Part shown: positions 1 through 5,322 of the stretch, piece by piece
How positions within the stretch are numbered: the first letter of the stretch is position 1
How the letters are laid out: each line of letters opens with the position of its first letter
Assembly: GCA_003161835.1 (NCBI GenBank)
Contig: PMNO01000001.1
Span: 931 to 6,252, forward strand
Source: Myxococcales bacterium
Lineage (GTDB): Bacteria > Myxococcota_A > Polyangia > Fen-1088
Direction: 5' to 3'
DNA: 5,322 nt
Translations under genes and position numbers: made by a program
Notes under the pieces: model-generated
Told to the model about the DNA's origin: nothing
Databases searched by the model: none
The model's input: only the letters and a program-made list of their open reading frames with translations

Positions 1-1824
1 GGCCGTAAACGTGAAGTCAAACTCATCCTGGAAGTCCGAGCGGTAGATTTCCTCCTGCGTGGACGCCTGGGGGCCCGAGTCCTTCTGGTGCGTGGCGCTC
101 GTGACCCAGTAGAACTCCTTGTCGTCCATGAAGTTTCGGTTGTCGTGGGCGAGAAGCTTGACCTCCTCCTTCAGCGGCTCCATGTAGAGTCGAACGATGA
201 CCGAAACCAGCGCCGTGGCGTTGAACATGCGCTGCTGAGCCGCCGCCTTCGTCTCGTTCGTCGGGCCCGCCTCGCCAGACATGGTGTCGGCGTCCGCCAC
301 CAGGGTCGAGACGTTGCTCCGCACCTTGTCGATGAACTTCCAGAGGCCGTCGGCGGGGGGCTGGAAGACGATCGGCCTGATCCCGACCATCTGCTCGGGC
401 TCCAGGTTCGTCTGGATGTTTTTTCCGATCTCCACCTCCTTCGGCCCTGGCGGCAACGTGTTAATTGGGAGCCAGGACATGTTGCTGTTCTGGAGGCGGG
501 CGCTCGTCAGGTACTCGGCCTCGAGCTTGTTGATCAGCAGGTTCGCGTTCTTGAGCAGATACCCCACCCCGATACCGTAGAAGCCCGCCGGGTTGGGGAA
601 CAGGCGGTAGTGGATGAACGAATGAACCACCATCTTGCGCGGCGGGGACGGCTGCGCGGGGGGCTGGGGTTGCATGGGGGGCTGGGCAGGGACGCCCTGG
701 GCCGCGAGCATCTGATGCTGCTGGAGTTGCTGCTGGTACTGGGCCGCCATGTTCTGGCTGGTCAGCATCCACTCCTGCTTCTGGCTCTCGAAGCGCATTC
801 GGTCGAAGGGATCTTCGGCCTCGCGGATCGTGAGGCTCAGCGGGTACCCGGTCTTGCGGTCCACCGTGAACATGACCGGCTTCATGCGCTTCTGGTCGGG
901 AAGCTTCAGCCAGGTCTGGCAGCGGTAGATGTCCCGTGGCTTCAGGTCCTTGTCCTCGCCCTCGGCGAGCGTCGAGGATGGCATCTCCACACCCTCGATG
1001 CGCTCGTTCGCGTCCATAATGACCGACGGCTCCTCCGCCCCGAGGGCCGAGGGGGCATCGTCGGCGAACATCAGGTCGGCGTAGTCGGAGGCGAACGTCC
1101 CGCTGTCGACGAGCTCGTCGATTTCCCAGCGGTGCAGTCTCAAAACGCGCGTCACCCGCGGGACGCGTTTCATCAGCGGGTCGATATCTTTGCGGGTCCA
1201 CGAGACGATCACGTCGTCCGCCGTCAGCGGCTCGAACTCGGTGGTCTTCGTCGTCGGGTTCCAGGACTTCTCGCGGAAGCAGGACCCGGCGATGAGGAAC
1301 ATCAGGTAGGACTCGCCGTGGCCCGTGATCCAGTTGGGCACCTTGTGGCGCAACTGCCAGTTCATGTACTTCTCGCGGCGGTCGGCCTTCTGCTCGGCCT
1401 CGAAACCCGCGGCGTTCGCCTGGACCTGCATCAGCGTGCCCTTGGCCGGGCAGATTTGGTCCCACCCTCGGCTCCAGAGTTGAAGCAGGACCCGGGTCAG
1501 GACAGGATCGTGCGGGGCGTTGCCGCCACCCGCGCGCGCGCCCATGGTTTCCACCAGGCCAGCGAACAGCTTGACTTCGTCGGCACGCTGTTTCTTCCAA
1601 TCCGCACGCGATTCATCATCGTGCTTCACCCTCTTGCAAAGCTTCTTCCCCTGCTCCTCCAGCCACTCCTTGGTCTTCGGGTCGGCGGCGTACTGGGGGA
1701 CGAGGTTGACGGCCTCGGACGGCAGATCCTGGGGCTGCTGGGGAGGTCCCTGGAGGACGGCCTCGTCCTGCTCGGCGCCCTGGGGCTCGGTCGCGTCTTC
1801 GGCGGGAGATTCGGGCTCGTTCAT
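1..1824 (-). CDS. Phage portal protein, P22-like, C-terminus cut by window edge
   Basis: The portal forms the dodecameric ring at one capsid vertex through which the terminase pumps DNA and to which the tail attaches. The frame runs from an ATG at 1824 to position 1 with no stop, giving 608 residues; the C-terminus lies outside. The N-terminus (1-45) is acidic and Gln/Pro-rich. Family-like signatures are a segment ending in NPAGFYGIGVGYLL (residues 411-424) followed by the NLLINKLEAEYL helix (428-439), and DTMSGEAGPTNETKAAAQQRM-like sequence (513-533), which resembles the region near the portal stem and crown in P22-type portals. Residues about 345-396 form a Gln-rich helix and a Pro/Gln-rich linker, probably an insertion. 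The start overlaps the terminase stop as ATGA, and only a weak GGGG lies 11 bases upstream, so translation is probably coupled. P22 gp1 is about 725 residues, so perhaps a hundred or so are missing. The family call rests on remembered motifs, not an alignment. Confidence 0.88.
   Translation of the reverse strand, partial: MNEPESPAEDATEPQGAEQDEAVLQGPPQQPQDLPSEAVNLVPQYAADPKTKEWLEEQGKKLCKRVKHDDESRADWKKQRADEVKLFAGLVETMGARAGGGNAPHDPVLTRVLLQLWSRGWDQICPAKGTLMQVQANAAGFEAEQKADRREKYMNWQLRHKVPNWITGHGESYLMFLIAGSCFREKSWNPTTKTTEFEPLTADDVIVSWTRKDIDPLMKRVPRVTRVLRLHRWEIDELVDSGTFASDYADLMFADDAPSALGAEEPSVIMDANERIEGVEMPSSTLAEGEDKDLKPRDIYRCQTWLKLPDQKRMKPVMFTVDRKTGYPLSLTIREAEDPFDRMRFESQKQEWMLTSQNMAAQYQQQLQQHQMLAAQGVPAQPPMQPQPPAQPSPPRKMVVHSFIHYRLFPNPAGFYGIGVGYLLKNANLLINKLEAEYLTSARLQNSNMSWLPINTLPPGPKEVEIGKNIQTNLEPEQMVGIRPIVFQPPADGLWKFIDKVRSNVSTLVADADTMSGEAGPTNETKAAAQQRMFNATALVSVIVRLYMEPLKEEVKLLAHDNRNFMDDKEFYWVTSATHQKDSGPQASTQEEIYRSDFQDEFDFTFTA
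1821..1824 (-). other. ATGA stop/start overlap, terL to portal
   Basis: The TGA of terL (1823-1821) and the ATG of the portal gene (1824-1822) share bases. The nearest Shine-Dalgarno-like sequence for the portal is only GGGG at 1836-1839, 11 bases upstream and within a GGGGCCCC palindrome (1832-1839). Termination-reinitiation coupling is therefore the most likely way the portal start is used. The coupling is inferred; the overlap is seen directly. Confidence 0.75.
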
Positions 1825-3449
1825 TTTATCGGGGGCCCCAGGCTAAGGCGCTCGACCCGGCGGGCCGGGGGCGCGTCCTCGAGATCGTCATCGTCGAACT
1901 CATCTTCGACGGGCATCTTAACAGGATTCTCCAGGCAGGCATAGCTTACCATGTCCCAATCGTGGTCATCGGCGTGGGTGTCCACGTCGTTGGCGTCCGA
2001 GTCGTCGGCCCGCAGCACCGGGATGGTAGCGATCGGGCTGGTGCAGGACCGCATGAATCTGAGCATCGGCCGCTCGCGCTCCCAGGGGGCTGTGGCGCCC
2101 TCGAAGGACTCCGGGATGATGGTCGACAGCCGCCGGACTATCTGGGCGTTCCCCTGGTAGCGGCTCCCGGGGCCCTTCTTGCTGGGCTTCCACCGGAATC
2201 CGCAGCGCATGAAGTCCTTCGCGACAGAAGGAGAGCCAGACATCCCAGACATCGCAAAGCAGGCAGAGTCAAGCGGGTTCTTGGCGAAGTTGAGCTTCGA
2301 AGTTTCATCGTTCTCGTTCCAGTAGCCGTACCGCTCCTCGATTGCCCTCATCTTCAGGGCCACCTTGTCGGCCGTCAACCCCTGTGTGCGCAAATGTGCG
2401 AACATCGTCAGCCCGCCGTCCTGGTCCATGTACCAGTATCCGATGGACGCTGGCGAGCGGATACCCCAGTCCCCCGACCGGAAGACCATCGCGTTGTCGG
2501 GGACATCGTGGTCCTCGACAACGTGGATGTTGCTGTCCCAGACGTTCGAGAGGTAGGCCCCCGCCACCACGTACCAGTTGCCCTCGAGCAGGGCCTCGCG
2601 GACCTCGGGGCGCTTGTTCATCAGCGACGCCTCGTACTGGCCCGACTCCATCATGATGGGGTTGTCGGTCAGCTTCGAGGGGATGAATATCTGCTCGAAC
2701 GCGATCACGCGCCCGTCGCGCAGCTTGTTCTCGATGCGGACGACCGTCTCGGGCGGCGCAATCTCGATGAACCGGCGCCGCACCCACAGGAGGCCCTGGC
2801 CGTCGGGGTTCGAGGCGGCGCAGCACTGGAGGTATGGCTCGATGTCCTTGTCCGAGGTTCGGAGCCGCGTGTCCAGGTAGTCGAACTGCTCCTCCTCAAA
2901 CTCGGTGAGTTCGTCGAAGGCCAGATAGCTGAACTCAGTCGACTTGAACTTGAAGCGGTCCTTCGCGTGCTCCATGTGGCAGAAGCTGAACTTCGCGTCG
3001 CCGCAGTTCGGGAAGTTCCAGACGCCCTTCCCCTCGTTCATCCGCGCCTCGGGGTCGATGGCATTGAAGTATTCCAGCGACCGCTGCTTGATCTGCATGA
3101 GGTCGGGGGTGACCCGTCGGAAGTAGCCGCCCCAGACGCGCGACTTGTGGGCCTTGCCACGCTTTCGCATGAAGGCGTGGCGCTGGCGCTCTACGTCGAG
3201 TTGCTGCGTGAACTTCATCAGCAACATCAAGCTCTTACCACCTGCGACTGCGCCCCCTGTGAATACCACCCGCTCGCGACGCGCGAAGAACTTCTCCTGC
3301 TGCCCAAGGAACGGCGCGAACACCACGCCCGCCGGAAGGTGGTCCTTGCAGACCTTGCCTTCGTCGCCAGCGCCCACGCGATAGATAGCGCGCTTCTCGC
3401 ACTTCTTCACCGCGCATGGGCCGTGGTCGAGCGCCTTGAACGTGCTCAC
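1821..3449 (-). CDS. terL: Phage terminase large subunit (packaging ATPase and nuclease)
   Basis: This is the motor protein that cuts concatemeric phage DNA and drives it through the portal into the prohead. The N-terminal ATPase has a Walker A motif GAVAGGKS (residues 66-73), a Walker B motif YLAFDE (175-180, with D179 and E180) and a coupling motif SNP (213-215). The C-terminal RNase H-like nuclease shows three plausible metal-binding acids: D327 in SGDWG, D394 in PLDSACF, and D499 in DDHDWDMVSY. The length of 542 residues is normal for the family. The start is GTG at 3449: GGAG lies 9 bases upstream and the codon overlaps the preceding stop as GTGA. Residues 12-37 carry C12, C17, C34 and H37 in a zinc-ribbon-like spacing ahead of the ATPase, which is unusual. 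The C-terminus (515-525) is strongly acidic. The portal gene follows with an ATGA overlap. The identification is firm; the packaging strategy (cos or headful) cannot be read from the sequence. Confidence 0.96.
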   Translation of the reverse strand: MSTFKALDHGPCAVKKCEKRAIYRVGAGDEGKVCKDHLPAGVVFAPFLGQQEKFFARRERVVFTGGAVAGGKSLMLLMKFTQQLDVERQRHAFMRKRGKAHKSRVWGGYFRRVTPDLMQIKQRSLEYFNAIDPEARMNEGKGVWNFPNCGDAKFSFCHMEHAKDRFKFKSTEFSYLAFDELTEFEEEQFDYLDTRLRTSDKDIEPYLQCCAASNPDGQGLLWVRRRFIEIAPPETVVRIENKLRDGRVIAFEQIFIPSKLTDNPIMMESGQYEASLMNKRPEVREALLEGNWYVVAGAYLSNVWDSNIHVVEDHDVPDNAMVFRSGDWGIRSPASIGYWYMDQDGGLTMFAHLRTQGLTADKVALKMRAIEERYGYWNENDETSKLNFAKNPLDSACFAMSGMSGSPSVAKDFMRCGFRWKPSKKGPGSRYQGNAQIVRRLSTIIPESFEGATAPWERERPMLRFMRSCTSPIATIPVLRADDSDANDVDTHADDHDWDMVSYACLENPVKMPVEDEFDDDDLEDAPPARRVERLSLGPPIK

Positions 3450-3916
3450 GTGAACGGACTCCAGATGGCGGTGATTTCGGCGTGCCAGACGATGGTCGTC
3501 GAGGCCGCGCCCTGGACGTAGGCGTAGACCGAGTCGGTCGCCACCGAGTCAAGCGCGAACCCGGCGTCCCATGCGCCCACGGACTCCTTGTCAAGGCCGA
3601 TGACGTCCGAGCCACCACCGACATATGCCACTACGCCGGTCCCCGTCCGCTGGAACGCGCAGCGCCGCTTATAGCTGGCTACGTTCGCCCCGGTCGCGTC
3701 GGTGGCGGACGCGGTCAATTCCAGCGTCACCGACTGGTTCGCTGAGAGCGAGTCCGACCAGATGGATGTCGCGGTCGCGTCCGTGGTCGTGACGTCGCCG
3801 AAGTAAATGCCCTTCTTGTTGAGCACGGTGTCTCGCACCTGGTTGACGAGTCGCACCTGGTCGGTCTCGTCGCTGCGCTTCTCGATGAGCCGCGCCTGCG
3901 GGATGGTGACTTTCAT
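3446..3916 (-). CDS. Putative beta-rich virion or tail-associated protein
   Basis: The 156-residue product has no signal peptide or membrane segment. Residues 1-35 are charged and probably helical. From about residue 37 it alternates Thr/Ser/Ala-rich and hydrophobic residues as expected for a beta-sandwich. The C-terminal pattern VYAYVQGAASTTIVWHAEI (residues 130-148) resembles a domain often seen at the end of small phage structural proteins encoded beside tail fibres, where a strand with V-x-G is followed by TI-x-W-x-A-x-I. That resemblance is from memory and gives a structural, not enzymatic, role; the exact position in the virion is unknown. The ATG at 3916 overlaps the stop of the glycine-rich gene as ATGA and has GGAG 5 bases upstream, which supports the start. 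The stop overlaps the terminase GTG start. Alternatives are a head-decoration protein or a fibre accessory protein. A small terminase subunit is less likely because no helix-turn-helix is evident. Confidence 0.75.
   Translation of the reverse strand: MKVTIPQARLIEKRSDETDQVRLVNQVRDTVLNKKGIYFGDVTTTDATATSIWSDSLSANQSVTLELTASATDATGANVASYKRRCAFQRTGTGVVAYVGGGSDVIGLDKESVGAWDAGFALDSVATDSVYAYVQGAASTTIVWHAEITAIWSPFT
3459..3462 (-). promoter_or_regulatory. Ribosome binding site of terL
   Basis: GGAG on the minus strand lies 9 bases before the GTG at 3449. It supports a GTG start that overlaps the upstream stop as GTGA, in place of an internal ATG, and so keeps the Cys/His-containing N-terminus in the protein. 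The site lies inside the 3' end of the beta-rich protein gene. Confidence 0.6.
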
Positions 3917-4872
3917 GCGAACTCCGTCACGACGATCATTCCGGCAGCTCCAGTTCCGCCTACGGCCGCAGCGCCGGCTGCAAGCGCAAGCGCCCCACCT
4001 CCGCCAGCGCCCTGTGTGCCTGATGCGTTGTTTCCGGCGCCCGTAGCCACGCGCTCAATCCCACCGCCGCCGTTGGTCGCCGTCGAGGACGCCCCTCTGC
4101 CGCCAATGCCCTGGCCAGTGAGCCCGGTGTTGATGCTACGCCACCCGATCCCGCCAGCAGTTCCGGCGGTGTTGACGTCGCCATTCGTTGAGATTGCACC
4201 GCCAGCACCACCCAGAGACACGCCAGCCGTCGCCGCCGTACCAAGGCCATTGGCAGGTGCTCCTGCGCCGCCGTTGGCCGTGCACAAAGTCGTTCCGTCG
4301 GTGAACGTGGTGTTGCCGCCATTGCCAGCGACCGCGCCAGTGTTAGCGCCAGCGGTTCCTGCGCCGCCAATTGCCATCGTTCCAGTGCCACCGCCTGCGA
4401 TGGTGTACTTCTTACGGAAGTAACCGCCCGAGCCGCCACCTCCAGACACTGAAATCTGCCCAGCCGCAGCCGCAATGATGCCACCGCCACCGCCACCACC
4501 CGCCCAGCCCTCGACAATCTGCGACTTCGTGCCAGCCGTGGCGGTATAGGTAACACCAGACGTAAGCACCTGGACCGCGATGTTTACATTCGGAAGTTGC
4601 GCCACGGTCGCCGTGCCGCTGATGTCGGTGAAGGCAATCGCCAGGAGAGTCTTCGCCTGCGCGGCGGTCAGCTCGATCACGTTCGCCGTGCCGCCCGTAT
4701 TGTTCCCGAGGATGGTCAGGGTCGCGATCTGCGCTAGGTTCGGCAGTGACACCTGGTTGGCGCCGATGGTCGTCGCCTGCGCACCGGAGCCCGGGCCAGC
4801 CGTCACGGGGCCAGTGAGTTGCGTGATGCCACTGCCTCCACCAGCCAGATTCGGAACGAGCACCAACGCCAT
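3913..4872 (-). CDS. Glycine-rich tail fibre / receptor-binding adhesin-like protein
   Basis: The 319-residue product probably sits at the tail and contacts the host surface. Residues 15-77 (beginning GITQLTGPVTAGPGSGAQAT and including ILGNNTGGTANVIELTAAQ) look like the N-terminal shaft segment common in phage tail fibres. Residues 95-121 form a short beta-rich linker. From EGWAGGGGGGG (121-131) to the end the protein is a glycine-rich domain with blocks such as SVSGGGGSGGYFRKKY (141-156), TLCTANGGAGAP (195-206) and a closing GGTGAAGMIVVTEFA (305-319). This layout matches glycine-rich adhesin domains, which in gp38-type phage adhesins pack as polyglycine II helices with exposed loops that bind receptors. 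The ATG at 4872 follows the previous TAA with no gap; the best ribosome site is a weak GAAGG 11 bases upstream, so coupling is likely. By eye the codons are less GC-biased than in the terminase and portal. The receptor is unknown, and a structural glycine-rich protein elsewhere in the virion cannot be excluded. Confidence 0.85.
   Translation of the reverse strand: MALVLVPNLAGGGSGITQLTGPVTAGPGSGAQATTIGANQVSLPNLAQIATLTILGNNTGGTANVIELTAAQAKTLLAIAFTDISGTATVAQLPNVNIAVQVLTSGVTYTATAGTKSQIVEGWAGGGGGGGIIAAAAGQISVSGGGGSGGYFRKKYTIAGGGTGTMAIGGAGTAGANTGAVAGNGGNTTFTDGTTLCTANGGAGAPANGLGTAATAGVSLGGAGGAISTNGDVNTAGTAGGIGWRSINTGLTGQGIGGRGASSTATNGGGGIERVATGAGNNASGTQGAGGGGALALAAGAAAVGGTGAAGMIVVTEFA
3922..3925 (-). 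promoter_or_regulatory. Ribosome binding site of the beta-rich protein gene
   Basis: GGAG on the minus strand lies 5 bases before the ATG at 3916. It sits inside the last codons of the glycine-rich adhesin gene and supports the start that forms the ATGA overlap. It is the best-placed Shine-Dalgarno sequence in the window, apart from that of terL. Confidence 0.6.
3953..4513 (-). repeat. Low-complexity glycine/alanine codon repeat region
   Basis: This stretch encodes adhesin residues about 120-307 and is dominated by degenerate GGN and GCN codons, giving short irregular repeats (runs of GGTGGCGGT type on the minus strand). It is coding and has no fixed unit length, so it is protein-level low complexity and not a tandem DNA array. 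Such tracts can allow recombination or slippage that changes loop length, but nothing here shows that has happened. Confidence 0.5.
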
Positions 4873-5304
4873 TTACTTCGCCGCCTTCACGATGAACGAC
4901 TCCGCCGGCTGCTCGACGACTTCCTCGACCTCGACCTCTTCCTTCTCCTTGATTTCTCGCAGCTTCCCCGAGCGCAGGCGGCGGAAGGTCTTCGCGGCGG
5001 GCAGCGATTCCTTGACCACCACCATCCCGGGGATGATGATGACCTGCTGCTCGGCGGCGGCCTGCGCCTCCGGCTCCTGGTTGCCGATCAGGGTGTTGAC
5101 TCGCTCGTGCGCCGACTGGAACGCAGCCGGCCAGTCCTTCTTCGGTCGGGTCCCCATCAAAGCCAGTACCGCCTGCTGCTTCGAGGCGAACCCGTGCCAG
5201 GGCTGCGCCTCCTCGTACACCACGTCCCCCAGCACCGCCGAGCGGGCGGCCTCCTCGCCCAGCCACTCCTCGATCTGGCTCGGCATCACCCCGATCTTCG
5301 TCAT
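4873..5304 (-). CDS. Hypothetical charged protein, possibly 5'-truncated
   Basis: I do not recognise this 143-residue protein. It has no signal peptide or convincing membrane segment. Residues 8-75 look mainly helical, with MPSQIEEWLGEEAARS at 7-22 and several Trp residues (14, 36, 58). A short hydrophobic patch, VIIIPGMVVV (88-97), is followed by a basic stretch (104-119) and an alternating Glu/Val/Lys tail (KEKEEVEVEEVVEQ, 119-132). The ATG at 5304 has no Shine-Dalgarno sequence within the 18 visible upstream bases, and the frame stays open to the window edge (codons for SNAVVK precede the Met). The true start may therefore lie outside the window, or be the internal ATG at 5286, which has a weak GGGG just upstream. 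It ends in TAA immediately before the glycine-rich adhesin ATG, so it belongs to the same operon. A structural, assembly or small-terminase role is possible by position only. Confidence 0.7.
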   Translation of the reverse strand: MTKIGVMPSQIEEWLGEEAARSAVLGDVVYEEAQPWHGFASKQQAVLALMGTRPKKDWPAAFQSAHERVNTLIGNQEPEAQAAAEQQVIIIPGMVVVKESLPAAKTFRRLRSGKLREIKEKEEVEVEEVVEQPAESFIVKAAK

Positions 5305-5322
5305 CTTGACGACGGCGTTCGA

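Noticed and set aside
461..1600. 379-codon open frame on the minus strand in another frame
   Set aside because: It overlaps the portal frame on the same strand. Its product is Arg/Pro/Gly/Ala-rich and low in complexity, while the portal frame carries conserved motifs and a coupled start.
1832..1839. GGGGCCCC palindrome as a terminator or operator
   Set aside because: It is only 8 bases, has no loop or following T-run, and is inside the last codons of terL.
88..1944. 618-codon open frame on the plus strand
   Set aside because: It lies opposite the portal gene, which has clear family motifs. The translation is Arg/Leu/Val/Gly/His-rich with no recognisable domain, as expected for the antisense of GC-rich coding DNA.
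1962..3521. 519-codon open frame on the plus strand
   Set aside because: It is fully antisense to the terminase, whose ATPase and nuclease motifs fix the coding strand, and its translation has no domain features.
4016..4423. Pro/Ala-rich 135-codon frame on the plus strand
   Set aside because: It is antisense to the glycine-rich domain: GGN and GCN codons read backwards give Pro and Ala-type codons. No ribosome site or domain supports it.
3953..4513. CRISPR array or tandem DNA repeat
   Set aside because: The repeats have no fixed unit or spacer structure and are explained by glycine and alanine codons of an intact reading frame.
4412..5266. 284-codon minus-strand frame spanning two genes
   Set aside because: It covers parts of the adhesin and the charged-protein genes out of frame, with Arg/Gly-rich shadow composition and a run of Trp/Gly from misread glycine codons.

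Overview
The window is a GC-rich fragment of a tailed double-stranded DNA phage (Caudoviricetes type) or a prophage. It is the DNA-packaging/structural part of the genome, and every supported gene lies on the minus strand. No bacterial housekeeping gene, tRNA, integrase or insertion sequence is visible, so neither the host nor a lytic versus integrated state can be settled. The high GC content and strongly G/C-biased third codon positions only suggest a GC-rich bacterial host.

Reading in the direction of transcription (from position 5322 down to 1), the layout is: (1) a 143-residue charged protein of unknown function (4873-5304), whose frame stays open to the window edge; (2) a 319-residue glycine-rich tail-fibre/adhesin-like protein (3913-4872); (3) a 156-residue beta-rich, probably virion-associated protein (3446-3916); (4) the terminase large subunit (1821-3449), with complete ATPase and nuclease motifs and an N-terminal Cys/His cluster; (5) the portal protein (1-1824), present for 608 residues and cut by the window edge before its stop codon.

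There is essentially no non-coding DNA. The four gene junctions are a TAA directly followed by ATG, then ATGA, GTGA and ATGA 4-base overlaps. This points to one polycistronic, translationally coupled operon whose promoter and terminator lie outside the window. The terminase large subunit is the motor that cuts DNA and pumps it through the portal ring into the prohead. The two genes before it look like parts of the host-recognition or tail apparatus, so adhesin-type genes sit immediately upstream of the packaging genes.

I found no previously undescribed system. The points most worth a second look are the zinc-ribbon-like N-terminus of the terminase, the gene order, the Gln/Pro-rich insert in the portal, and the lack of a recognisable small terminase subunit.
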